A DNA stretch of 64,000 nt from Meghimatium bilineatum. Taxonomy: Eukaryota; Mollusca; Gastropoda; Stylommatophora; Philomycidae. Positions 1 through 10,339 of this stretch are shown here, piece by piece (within the stretch, counting starts at the first letter, position 1; each line of letters opens with the position of its first letter). Position numbers and translations under genes: made by a program. The notes below the pieces were generated by a model. It had not been told where the DNA came from. It made no database searches and saw only the letters and a list, made by a program, of their open reading frames with translations. The stretch covers positions 58,038,938-58,102,937 of the forward strand of contig CM067322.1 of NCBI GenBank assembly GCA_034231615.1. The letters are read 5' to 3'.

Positions 1-240
1 TTGTGTTGTTAATAAGTTCAGTTGGTTCAGTTAGTTCAATTATAATTAATAATTTCCTAAAGTGGATTTAGCTAATGGTCATCATGACTTGTGATGGACA
101 AACAACAATTGTAAAAGTCCTGATTTGGCCAATCTATTGAAATTTGTACCACTGTGAAACATCTGTGAGAGATATTGATTCCAGAGATTTCATGTCTTTT
201 GCATCCTAACTTAACTATTATTACTCCCCAGGTTAACAAC

Positions 241-420
241 AGTTTTCTCACAAATTGATGGACAGCTTATCTGGCAGCTTAAGAAAATGAGAGAAACGGT
301 GAGCAACATTGGATTTCTTCTGCTTTCAAATATACATAAATATAAATTTCTATATAGGTTAGATAAAGATGTTGATGTATGTACAGATGGATCCGTAAGA
401 AATCTACTCAAAATGATACA
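241..420 (+). pseudogene. Possible LINE RNase H scrap
   Basis: One frame reads through Asp-Val-Asp-Val-Cys-Thr-Asp-Gly-Ser-Val at about 368-397. This resembles the first catalytic motif (YTDGSV) of the LINE-B RNase H domain. No second RNase H motif is visible and the flanks are not clearly coding. It may be a short degraded copy or chance. The rest of 1-516 shows nothing recognisable except an (AAT)n run at about 493-510. Confidence 0.25.
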
Positions 421-526
421 AGGCAACTATTTCTAGTATAAACACAGAAATAAAGGTTGTTGAGTTACTCCAGCAAAACCAACTGAATATTCATAATAAT
501 AATAATAATACTCATAACCCATCAGT

Positions 527-3500
527 TAGTTAGTTAGTCAAGGGATCATCGTCATTGCACTCCGGACAAGTCCATAGGTGCTCAGATCTTTCCTTGAGTG
601 TATCCGCCATTACACGTTGACTGACAGTCCCAGTACGTTGTTGATTGACCATCATTCTTTTTCGCCCACGAAAACTCCTTTCTAGCGACACCACATTTCA
701 AACCAAGTTCCTTTATTCTAATCATGGAACAAGAGTCATAGTCACTTGTACAGTCATTTGTTCGTGCGTTTTCACGTAGGGCATTCAAAATGTCTGCCCG
801 ATCCATCGCTCCACCAAAAGCCGTAGTAGCAGCGTGGGCAGCCAACCTATCTGCTCTTTCATTACCCCGGACTCCCGCGTGTCCCGGCACAAAAATAAAG
901 TCACTGTACGCACACAGGAATTATTCACTGCATCCAGCCACTGTTCTCGAACGTACCCCATCTGAACTTTCACAATCATGTTCATGGTGTCAGTGAGGAT
1001 ACAGGCATGCTCGCAGAAGTCTGTGAGCAGACCCATTGCAAAGCTTTGGTCACCGCCAGAATCTCCATTGTCAAGCTGCTTGTCATCTGAACGAATGCAC
1101 CACTTTCCTCTCTGATAGTCTCCCCCCTACCTTTCAGCCGTGAAAGCCCAGGAACTCCTGATGTGTCTCTCAACCGACCCATCTGTATATATAACTATAT
1201 CACCTTCTCTGGAATTCTCACTGATCAGAGCGAGCACCTCCGACTCGACCACTGTCGGACACCATTCCCTGCACTCTCTATTGAGTGTTATTACTCCTTC
1301 GAAGGCTGTTGGGTAATCCGAGGGTGCCAGACTCCATTCGGCCCCAGGTAGTACATCCTCCAATCTGCAGAAACTCTGTATAACGTCCTCTGCGCACCCC
1401 ATCCACGACTTTCCTCTCTTTAGTCTACTTCCTTTCACTTTGATAATTTCTGGGTGTAGAGGGTGCTCTTTATCAGTGGTGATTTTTAGGTAGTCCTGCG
1501 CCCTGCACATTTGTATTCTTTGCTCCGCAGTTGGGCAATCAAGTAGGTATCGCATAGCCCGAGCCGACGTATCTCTCGTGCACCCCAAAATTATTCGCAT
1601 TGATTCATTTTGGATTCTATCCAATCTTTCTGTTTGAGTTTGACTCAGTGTCAGAATTGCCAGTGCGTACTCTACCACCGCCACCACCAATCCTTGATAC
1701 AGCAGAAATAGTCTCTGTTCGCATTGAGCAGCAGCCATAACTTTCATCGCCGCAAGACCTTTATAAGCCTTTACAATTATGTGGTCAACATGATCTTTGA
1801 AACTCAAACTTCGGTCCAACATGACCCCCAAGTACTTCATTGTGCTGGTTCTCTCGAGGACATCCCCTCTCAAAGTAACCGATGGCGTGGACGTGTTCAC
1901 TATGTGATTTTTTAGGGAAAACCATGTTATCGATGCCTTTAATGGATTAACAAAAGCTCCAGAATTACTGCACCATTCTCCTATGCGATCAAGCTCCCTC
2001 TGCAAATTTCTGGCAATTCTTTCTCTATCTCTGCCCTGCCTATATACCAAGATGTCATCAGCATAAAACATGGTTCTCCCTGGTCCTGCAATCTTCTGAC
2101 AGCTTGTAATTTGAACTGTATACACATTGAATAGTACTGGGGACAGAGGTGACCCTTGTGGTAGTCCTGGATTTATGACTGTTGGTGGCGAAGACCAACT
2201 CCCACACCTAAGAACAACCTGTCTCTGATAAAGTGCAGAGACAATCCACCTGACAACACATGGACTTACTTGGAGTTGCAGCATTATGGTCATCAAGAAA
2301 TCCAAGGGCACTCTGTTATAAGCATCCTCCAGGTCTATTGCAGCAGCGTATGTCTCCATTCGTTTGTCAAAACCTTCGAAAACGTCCTGCGAGAACACGG
2401 CGGCATTGTGCCAAGTCTACTTACCTGGACGATAACCTCCCAATGTTGATGGTAGTCTATTATTCTTTTCTAGATGTAGGGACAATTTCCACGCCATAAT
2501 CTTTTCGAACAACTTGCCGATCGTATTCTGCATGGTTATGAGTCTGAAACCCTGTATCTTAGCATGACTCTTGCCAGGCTTGGGTAGTGGGATCAAGTAA
2601 CTATGCAACCAGTCCTCCTCTACTTTGCTGTTCGCTAGGCTCTTGTTGAACAACATTGCCAGCTCCTTAAGGTCTTCATCTGACCTGCCTTTGAGATCAT
2701 CGTGCCTAATGCTGTCAGGTCCTGGCGCAGAGTTTCTTGATCTTTTCAGTACGACTGTAATATCTTCAAGAGTAATTACATTATCGCTTTCCAAAGCTTG
2801 CTCCTTGCACATGTCTGTGACTGTTTTCATGATTTTATTGTAATTCACTAAATTTCTCTGACCGATTTGTGCCTTGTCATGAGCCAGCAGTGCTGCATTT
2901 ATTCTCATCTGTCTTCTGCCATACCAAGTCTGTGCTTTGAAAATTGGGGATTGTTATACGCTTTCTTGGGTCGTTCATTGATTTATGCAGGTGCCAGAAC
3001 AGTTTTATTGACTTTTCTTTTGCAATCTCATGACAAAAGTCTTCCCATTTTTTTTCATTTGCAGCTTTAGCAATATCTTTAAATTCTTGACCCCTGTCAT
3101 CTTTGGTCTGTTTTAATTCCACAAGATCTGGCTGTGCGGTCATCTTTTTCCTTGCTTTCTGCCACTCTGCAACTGCGCTACGTTTACTCTTCCATGCACA
3201 TTGGACTTCCATTATTCCACCAGGGGGGTTGATTCCACATTTGTGCCTTGGTGGCGTGTGTTCTACGTTTTTTCCTTCCTAATTATGTTTATGATGGACG
3301 ACCCATTACGATCGTACTGGAAGGACTTAACTCTAGCTCTCTGTTGTTTACTCTTTCCTTTGTCCACCAACAAGACACATGGCAAATGGTCACTGCCGTG
3401 ATGCGCCAACACATCCCATCTACATTTGGGTGCGATATCAGCCGTCACTAGAGCCAGGTCGATTGCACTGTCGTCGTCGCCATCCCTAGCAGCAAGCCTT

Positions 3501-4334
3501 GTCATGCTCCCGTCATTTAAGCATACTAAATTTATATCAATCAAGGCCTCCTCAAGATCTCTTCTCTGTTGATTAGAGGTAGTATTGCCCCAAGAGCTTC
3601 TTTTTGCATTAAAATCCCCACAGAAGATGACGTCTCTTTCTTCCTATACTATCTCAACTAAAGATTTCCATCCCTGCACGTTCAGGCTGGTGTTGCACAA
3701 ATAAACGTTGACGAGCACGAATGGGTGATGTGCGTTTTATATCCTGATAGCTTGCAGCTGAATATCACCACTATCCCATTTGGACACGTCTATCTCGACA
3801 GCGTCAATGCCTTCTCGTACAAGAATTACTTGCCCCATGTGTCGCCTATTGTAGAAACTTTGAAAGCCAGTGACTTTAAGACGGTTTCGTATTCCCAAAT
3901 GCGATTCTTGTAGGGCTACAATATCTGCGCTGTAGATTAATTTATCGAGATCTGGGCGCCTTTTTTCCACACTTGCGACATTCCAGAATAAAACATGTAG
4001 CGATTTTAACGACAGACGCTCGACCTTCGATCTGTGGCACCTCGCTCCAGCGCGCCGACCTTGTCGTTTGGCCCCGCCCCGTTTAGGACGTTTTCCGGCC
4101 ATTAGTGTGTACTAGGCCTTGTAATTACGTGGAATAACGGCTACACTCATGAAAATTTCAGCTCTGATGCACGTACTCCGTCGCACCGGCGAAGATCTTA
4201 ATGAGTGGACTCCCTTGCCAAAATAACTAACACCACATCCTAGACAAAATAATGAATAAATCCATCTTTCAAGTGATGTTGGCGGTGTCACACAAAAACA
4301 CACGTCGATATGTCCGCCATTTTCACCGGAAGTG
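527..4334 (-). mobile_element. Full-length non-LTR retrotransposon (LINE-B) with 10-bp TSD
   Basis: A complete 3.8-kb LINE insertion on the minus strand. It is flanked by a perfect 10-bp target-site duplication, ACCCATCAGT, at 517-526 and 4335-4344. The 3' end (low coordinates) carries an (ACTA)n-type tail, seen on the plus strand as TTAGTTAGTTAG at about 525-538. The 5' end has about 230 bp of leader before the first Met at 4102. Domain order is endonuclease, reverse transcriptase, RNase H, as in I/R1/Jockey-type elements. It landed beside the 3' end of an older LINE-C fragment (4350-4660). Partial copies of the same family lie at 5590-5840, 23633-24225 and 43210-43920. Confidence 0.85.
582..4102 (-). 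pseudogene. LINE-B polyprotein (EN-RT-RNase H), inactivated
   Basis: This would encode an APE-like endonuclease, a reverse transcriptase and an RNase H for target-primed reverse transcription. The endonuclease part starts at Met 4102. It shows FWNVASV, ALQESHL with the catalytic Glu, CGDFNA near 3610-3630 and GSDHLP near 3381-3400. The RT part shows APGPDSI near 2715 and FYADDILVY, with YADD at 2054-2065. RNase H shows IYTDGS at about 1174-1190 and GNERADRLA near 840-866. Lesions include in-frame stops at 3737-3739, 3644-3646 and 2417-2419, and shifts of frame near 3210-3260, 2900-2930, about 1130-1180, about 1030 and about 890. It cannot make a full protein now. The reading through the breaks is by family resemblance. 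Confidence 0.85.
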
Positions 4335-4349
4335 ACCCATCAGTGTAAT

Positions 4350-4660
4350 ACATTGTAGATCATCAGATGCCGTGCTGATATGTGTAGGCATTTATAGGTC
4401 TCCACAACCCTTGTTTTTTTTTAGTACCCTATCTGTTATTAGGATCGTCGTTGATTCTTTACCATGCCACGATGTCAGACTATCTAATATTTGTTCTCGC
4501 TGTCATCTTTAATCTCTTTTTCCCTCAAACTTTCCCATTGCAACTGTGTTCTCCAGACCTCCTTCTCTCATATTGTGAAAAAAATAAAAATATTATCTGT
4601 TTCTAATCTTATTAAGTAACCCCGATCTCTCAGTTGACTCTTTCAGCTCATTAGAACACA
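4350..4660 (-). mobile_element. LINE-C 3'-end fragment (RT C-terminal region)
   Basis: Read on the minus strand, the stretch gives MREGGLENTVAMGKFEGK followed by a degenerate QREQILDSLTSWHGKE-like segment. This is the conserved tail downstream of many LINE RT domains. The 3' end is next to CATCAGATGCC, the same terminus as other LINE-C copies at 22966-23405, 47134-47960 and 55905-56420. It is interrupted by stops. Confidence 0.7.
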
Positions 4661-4689
4661 AAAAGACAGGATTAATATTATACTGATAC

Positions 4690-5585
4690 TCCAATTGTAG
4701 CATTTCAATGAACAAAATTTTACTCAGAGGTTCCTGTCTCCTCTCCAAAATCCCTTATCACCAAACAAAAATAACAACTGACATCCCGCATCATTTTACA
4801 GAAAGTCATCAATTTATCAACTCCCATTCCATTCTTCAAGGCACACAAAATTCTGTTAATGATTGGTTGATATGTTCTTCCAAGTTGTATTGTCTCTCAA
4901 ATATTATGTCTAAACTTTGCAGGTGTCTACAGAGCAAACAGGCTAACAGACAGACATGTATTTTTGTCTGTGTGTGTTGCTGAAGATGGAGATGTATTGT
5001 TTGTTTATTTCAATCTTAAGAAATTATGATCAATAGCTCTCTTATATATTTTTATGATATGAAAAGGGGGGGGGGGGATACAGGTTCCTCCAGAGATCTT
5101 TTCCATACTCGGAAGACTCTAACTTTCATCATTATGCAATGAAATCTTTGAGAACTTGAAATATTTGAGAAATCTTTTACTCAAGGGAGGTAAAAATGTA
5201 AATGTAATTGTAAATATGTGTGGTAGGAAAGCTTCACTACATATGCATGTCATCTATTAGGTGGCTGTGTTGTTGTATGATGGTTGGTCTGGTGAAACCT
5301 TCAGACGTTCCACATACCAGGAAATAAGAATATATAGTGGTTTAGTCTTTTGGATGTGGGTGGACACAGAAATTGATGATACAACTGAAAAAAGCACGAA
5401 TAGAACAAGAGAATTTTTTCATACCCCAAACAAAAACTTCCACTATGGGATTATGTGGTTTTGGGGGGAAAAAAACCACATAATCAGAATGAGTCTGCTG
5501 TACTTTGTAAAACTAGCTTGTATCATATTTAAGTCTTTCACCTTGGAGTGCTGTTTGACAGATGCTATTGTTTTAATGAGCATCC
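4690..5585. other. No recognisable gene
   Basis: AT-rich sequence with a 12-base G run at 5066-5077. An open frame of 119 codons at 5261-5620 shows no motif I recognise and has biased, low-complexity composition. Confidence 0.5.
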
Positions 5586-5589
5586 AAAG

Positions 5590-5840
5590 TACACAATCCT
5601 CAAGGCTCAAAAGGAGTTGACAGAAATACTGTTATTTTTGTGAACAACAACTTTTTGCACTGTTATATTCAGGGCTAGTTCTGTCTGTTATAGAGTATGC
5701 TTAGTAATTCTGACCCTTAGCTCAATGCAGATTGATAGACTTGACAGGATACAGAATGAAGCTATGCATATCATTCTTGAATGCCCCAGAGATACAGAAA
5801 TAGGGGCAAGTTTTTCATCTTGTTGGATTATCCTACCATA
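5590..5840 (+). mobile_element. LINE-B reverse transcriptase fragment
   Basis: Plus-strand translation, with frame changes, gives LTLSSMQIDRLDRIQNEAMHIILECPRDTE-like sequence. This matches the LTLSQTQTERLDRIQNESMRIILGC region of the full-length LINE-B. Upstream, AQKELTEILLF matches AYKGLAAMKVM. It is an isolated internal RT piece, placed directly before a LINE-A RNase H tail. Confidence 0.7.
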
Positions 5841-5865
5841 GCCCCACTACAGTCCTTGAAGATTA

Positions 5866-6700
5866 GCATCTGTCATTCTTTTGTGCTATATGTACCCCAG
5901 AGAAGCATGGATACAAGTATATACCGACGGATCAGCAACCAGAGCAGTGAAGAATGAAGGTGCTGGCGTGTACATAAAATATCCAGAAAAAGAAAATGAA
6001 TCCACATGTTCACCAACTGGAATATTCTGCTCCAACTACTCTGCAGAAGTACAGGCTTTAAACATGGCTGCAGAAATAATTAAAAACACAACAAGCAAAT
6101 GCCAGCAGGTAGTATTTCTTACTGATGCTATGTCTGTCCTACAAGCCCTTGACAGCGATAAGCTGCCAGACCTGAAGAAAGCAATGCGAGAAGTGAGCAT
6201 CCAAAGAAGAGTAGTACTACAGTGGATACCATCCCACTGTGGCATATCAGGAAATGAAAATGCGGACAGACTGGCAAAGGATGGAGCAACACAGGAACAA
6301 AAAGACCAAGAATACACCTACCAAGAAAAGAAGACCCTCATCACAGCCATCAGGAAAGTCGACCACCCAAAAGACAATTACCACTATCTCGACAGAGCAG
6401 AGCTGGTTTTTATCTTCTGCCTCAGAATAGGACACAACAGATTAAACAGCCACTTAAATATGCTAAGATTGGTCCCGTCACCACTGTGCCCTTGTGGGCA
6501 GGCAGCACAGACCACTGAACATATCCTGCAAGACTGCAATACACTAAACCAGTTAAGGGAAGAACACTGGCCCACAGAGATGGATATCCACAGAAAGATG
6601 TATGGGAGCACTGAGGAGCTTTCAAATACAGCAGCATTTATTAAGAAAACAGGACTTGCTGTGTAGACATGTCAAACTGCGAACAAGAAGAAGATTCTTT
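5866..6700 (+). mobile_element. 5'-truncated LINE-A with open RNase H domain
   Basis: An open frame of 261 codons (5881-6666) encodes a type I RNase H and a C-terminal zinc-knuckle region. RNase H removes the RNA strand during retrotransposition. Visible motifs are QVYTDGSA (first Asp), SAEVQAL (Glu), VVFLTDAMSVLQAL (second Asp), WIPSHCGISGNENADRLA (final His/Asp region), then CPCGQAAQTTEHILQDC. The RT domain is missing, so the copy is 5'-truncated. The 3' end has GTAGACATGTCAAACTGCGA followed by GAA repeats. Related copies lie at 36410-37361 (intact RNase H frame), 62775-63205 (degenerate) and 54590-55165 (RT part). Confidence 0.85.
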
Positions 6701-6720
6701 TGTGCAGATATACTGTTATG

Positions 6721-6921
6721 TGGAGCGCATGGCCGTGTGGTTAAAATGTCGTTCTCAGACCCTTGAGGTCTGGGTTCAATCCAATATTTTTCTTTTGAAG
6801 ATACAATAAAAATTCTTCCTGTACATGATGCAATGTCTGCTATGGCAAAGTGGTCTTTATTTCTGCATCCCATAGAAAGCCTCCCTGAACTCCATCACAG
6901 GAAAACATGCAGTAGCAAAAG
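6721..6921 (+). mobile_element. tRNA-derived SINE with 12-bp TSD
   Basis: The head contains an A-box-like TGGCCGTGTGG (6730-6740) and a B-box-like GGGTTCAATCC (6772-6782), spaced as in a pol III internal promoter. A 3' body follows that recurs at 18120-18250. The element is bounded by perfect direct repeats TATACTGTTATG at 6709-6720 and 6922-6933, so it inserted by retrotransposition into sequence next to the LINE-A tail. Confidence 0.85.
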
Positions 6922-6933
6922 TATACTGTTATG

Positions 6934-7684
6934 TTTTGTCATTTTTGTGTTTGTTTCATTTGTCATTATCACTTGATGTTCTGCCAATTTTCTGTTTGGT
7001 TTTGTTTAATCTCTCTTTCTATTTTTTCATCATATATACTCTTCTGGACATACTGATTTATCTCATCTAGCCATTATTATTTGAACATTGACAGTGCAGT
7101 TTCTTACTCATTGTGTGTTACACATTGTTATTGATAAAGGCCTTTTGGTGAAAACATCATTTTTTGTGCTATTGTATATGGCAGTAGTGATTATCAAAGC
7201 TTTATTATCATGTTCCCAAGTTTCGCCTGTTAGATTAGTTTTGCTGCAGTTATATTTTACTGTTCATATTTTGAGTGCAACTTGACTGATATTCTAATGT
7301 TTTGTAAATGACACATCAAGCAACATATCAATAATGTAACAGATGATAACTCAGTTGTATTGTAATTTTTATTCCACAGGCTCCAGAATATTTCCACAAC
7401 AGCTTAGAGAGACAATTTGGGATGACCCTTATTGACATTTTACGATTTAATGCAGCATTAGATAGTTTACAGTAATCACATAAACAATTTTCTTGTCACT
7501 CCACCCCACGGATGCACTTTTATACACATCTTTCATCAGGAGACTGGCAGTACAATTCTTTATTGTTTCGATGGAAGGATTTCACGATAGCTCTATGTTT
7601 CTTACTCCATCAACTGTTTAGATTATGTGTGTACTAGAAACAATGGTTAGGCCTACATGCTAAAATATTATTTCTATTTGACAG
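6934..7684. other. No recognisable gene
   Basis: AT-rich intergenic sequence. I see no conserved coding motif or clear repeat structure. Confidence 0.5.
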
Positions 7685-7897
7685 TTACACTTTTAGTAGT
7701 TAATATTTGGTAGTTTTTCATTACACATTTTATTAGTTAATATTTGGTAATCATTCATTAGACACATTTTGTTAGTTAATATTTGGTAATCATTAAACAC
7801 ATTTTGTTAGTTAATATTTGGTAGTTTTTCATTAGACACATTTTGTTAGCCCCATATTTTGTTAGTTAATATGTGATAATCATTAGACACATTTTAT
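7685..7897. repeat. 39-bp tandem array, left part
   Basis: Diverged units built on TTAGTTAATATTTGGTA, then a TCATTCATTAGACACATTTTG-like half. The array resumes at 10282-10330 on the other side of the DNA transposon, so the transposon split it. Related arrays sit at 12585-12780 and 13541-13600. Confidence 0.8.
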
Positions 7898-8391
7898 TAT
7901 AGTCCGTTCAGAATCGTTTGCCGAGATGTTAAATTATTTTTATCAAAAACGTATTGTTCATTTGGATTGATCATTTGAAGTTAGGTTTAGAATAATAATG
8001 TCGCTATAGAAATATTTTTTTATCAAAGAAATGTGATCCAGTATCAAAGATACCTTATTTAACCTATATTAAAAAAAAGTTAATCTAAATTATAAACAAC
8101 CGCTGGATTATGTAGATGCTTACATCTCACATCTGATTATTAAATATAAAGGCATGACCCTCACGGTAGAATGTGCACCGTTCTAAAAGTAGTTGTTTCC
8201 ACTGTACATTTGTATAAAGCAATGTTACATATGGAAATTCCCGTTTAGCACCAAATATTATTTTTCCTGAACTTAGAATTATGTGAAATCAAAATCGGAT
8301 ATTGACTCGATTTCAAGTCACAAGTCAGAGGCACGTCTCAATATTTACAAAATGTAGGCGGCACTAAGCATATTACCTTCTGCAAGTCTAT

Positions 8392-9670
8392 GTGAGAATG
8401 AATCTGAAAGCGAAATATTTTACTGAGCATAACATTGCTATAAAGATTTATCAATACTTCTGCAGAGAGCGTAAAAAGGGACATCTTTATTGTTCTTTAT
8501 CAAATCCTGAGAAGAGAACAATGCATATTTTAGGTTTGTGTAAACGTTCATTTGATCGAATAGTGGAAGCAAGCGGATATTTATTGCCAACAAATTCACG
8601 AAAGCAAGGAAGGAAAGAAAAGATAGACAGTTTCGATAAGGACCTAGTAAAAAGAGAAATATGTAGAATGTTTGATAAAAACGAAGAAGTGACACTTAGA
8701 AAGTTGAAGATTTGGCTGAAAACTAATAACGACATTGAAATATCAAAAACTTTATTATGGAAAACTGTAAGAAATGCAGGCTTCACCTTTAGAAAGTATG
8801 CTGGTGGAAAAAACATTATTTGTGAAAAGCCACATCTGGTAGCTCTTAGAAGCAAGTATTTACGTGAAGGGAATGCGCGAGAATGGTTATGATATTGTGT
8901 ATTTAGATGAAACTTGGATCAACGCTCATCATACAAATGAAAAGGAATGGCAGTTAGCAGATGGAAGTATTAAAAGATCAGTACCAAGTAGTAAAGGGCA
9001 ACGTTTGATAGTTGCACATGCAGGTAGCAGACATAATGGGTTGTTGCAGAATGCTCATCTAATTTTCATTTCAAAATCCATTGACAATAGAGACTACCAC
9101 TCCGAAATGAATGGGCACATATTCGAAGACTGGATCGAAAAAAGTATTCTTCCAATATTAGATAGACCTTCTTGTCTGATAATGGACAATGCTTCATACC
9201 ATAACGTAGTGAACGTAGAAGATAGAATCCCAACATCATCAAGTACAAAAGATGCAATCAAAACGTGGCTCATAAAAGAACACATACCATTTACCGACAG
9301 GTACTTGAAACCCGAATTGCTTAACCTTGTAAAACAGACACAACGAACAAAGATATTTAAAATAGACAAGTTAATTGAAGAACATGGTCATAGATGTTTG
9401 AGACTACCTCCATATCATGCACACTTAAATCCTATAGAGCTAATTTGGGCAAAAGTTAAAGGACACGTAGCATCTACAAATACAACTTTCAAATTATGTG
9501 ATATTGAGACTCTTACAAATCAGGCTCTATCAAATATACATAAAGACTACTGGGTGAAATGTGAGGATCATGTGTTACGCCAAGAAGAGGAATATTGGAA
9601 AAAGGAAGGTTTGTTGTTTGTTCAGCCGAAAACAGTAATCGACCTATTTGACTCGTCTGATTATGAATGA
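8392..9670 (+). pseudogene. DDE transposase, copy 1, one frameshift
   Basis: A cut-and-paste transposase of about 427 residues. Residues 1-110 carry helix-turn-helix DNA-binding segments. The catalytic core shows LDETWINAHH (first Asp), CLIMDNASYH (second Asp) and NPIELIWAKVK (Glu). There are 92 residues between the Asps and 83 between the second Asp and the Glu, far more than the 34 of classical Tc1/mariner. A 5-bp deletion of one TGAAG unit near 8864-8872 shifts the frame between the N-terminal part (ending 8892) and the catalytic part (open from 8864). Copy 2 lacks this deletion. The start at 8392 gives MRMNLKAKYF, the same start as copy 2. Confidence 0.88.
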
Positions 9671-9812
9671 TCATTACTCTGATTAAGTCTACACTAAAAA
9701 AAGTTTGATTTGCAAAATTTACAAGTTGATTTGTAAAACATTTCATTGCTCAATACCACCCAAGCAATTCAAAAAAATGTTATAAGCAAACCATCAACCA
9801 TTACTTATAAAA

Positions 9813-9989
9813 ATTAGCCCGCTTGATTCAATACAGAAGTTCAGATATCTTGGATCAACTATTACAGACAAAATTTCCTTACATGAAGAAATATATGTAC
9901 TTATTTCAAAGGCAGCGACAACATTTGTGAAACTCACACCAAGAGCATGGAACAATATCAAATTGACTCTACGAACAAAAGATATATTT
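9813..9989 (+). pseudogene. Captured reverse transcriptase fragment inside the transposon
   Basis: 59 codons are open without a stop and contain QKFRYLGSTITDKISLHEEI, then ISKAATTFVKL and RAWNNIKLTLRTK. This is the post-palm region of RTE/Jockey-type LINE reverse transcriptases (YLGS, then a KA...F..L segment). It lies between the transposase stop and the 3' TIR and has the same position in copy 2, so it travels with the transposon. Confidence 0.75.
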
Positions 9990-10281
9990 TAAATTTTTTT
10001 TACACCTGCCACCATGTAAAATTTTGTGGACACGCCTATGGGTCATCATTGCACTAGATTACTGTAAAATATTTTGTTTATGGTCGAAATAATATTTACA
10101 TGGGCAAACATCAAAAGAATTCGCCGCTTTCAAATAACCGTTACAGCTAGACATCAAGTAACACATATGTTTTCGCGACATGGACATTTTAACAACGTAT
10201 GCCAAAATTCATGTGAAATCATCAAGAACTTTTTGAATTATAAATCATAACATCTCGGCAAACGATTCTGAACGGACTATA

Positions 10282-10330
10282 GTTAATATTTTGGTAGTCA
10301 TTAGACACATTGTTTAATTAATTCACCGCG
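10282..10330. repeat. 39-bp tandem array, right part
   Basis: Continuation of the array interrupted by the transposon: TTAATATTTTGGTAGTCATT followed by AGACACAT. Confidence 0.7.
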
Positions 10331-10339
10331 GAGTCTTTT

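Larger units (their letters stand above)
7900..10279 (+). mobile_element. IS630/Tc1/mariner-type DNA transposon, copy 1
   Basis: 2380 bp bounded by 32-bp perfect terminal inverted repeats beginning TAGTCCGTTCAGAATCG, with TA duplicated at 7898-7899 and 10280-10281. Removing the element and one TA restores the phase of the 39-bp tandem unit, which confirms the boundaries. It holds one transposase gene and, downstream of it, a piece of reverse transcriptase. Copy 2 (14314-16697) is almost identical but inverted. The long spacing of the DDE triad resembles the group described as Sailor (DD82E); that family name is my inference. Confidence 0.9.

Noticed and set aside
5261-5620. 119-codon open frame as a host gene
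   Set aside because: No recognisable domain, no splice structure, and the 3' half runs into a LINE-B fragment.
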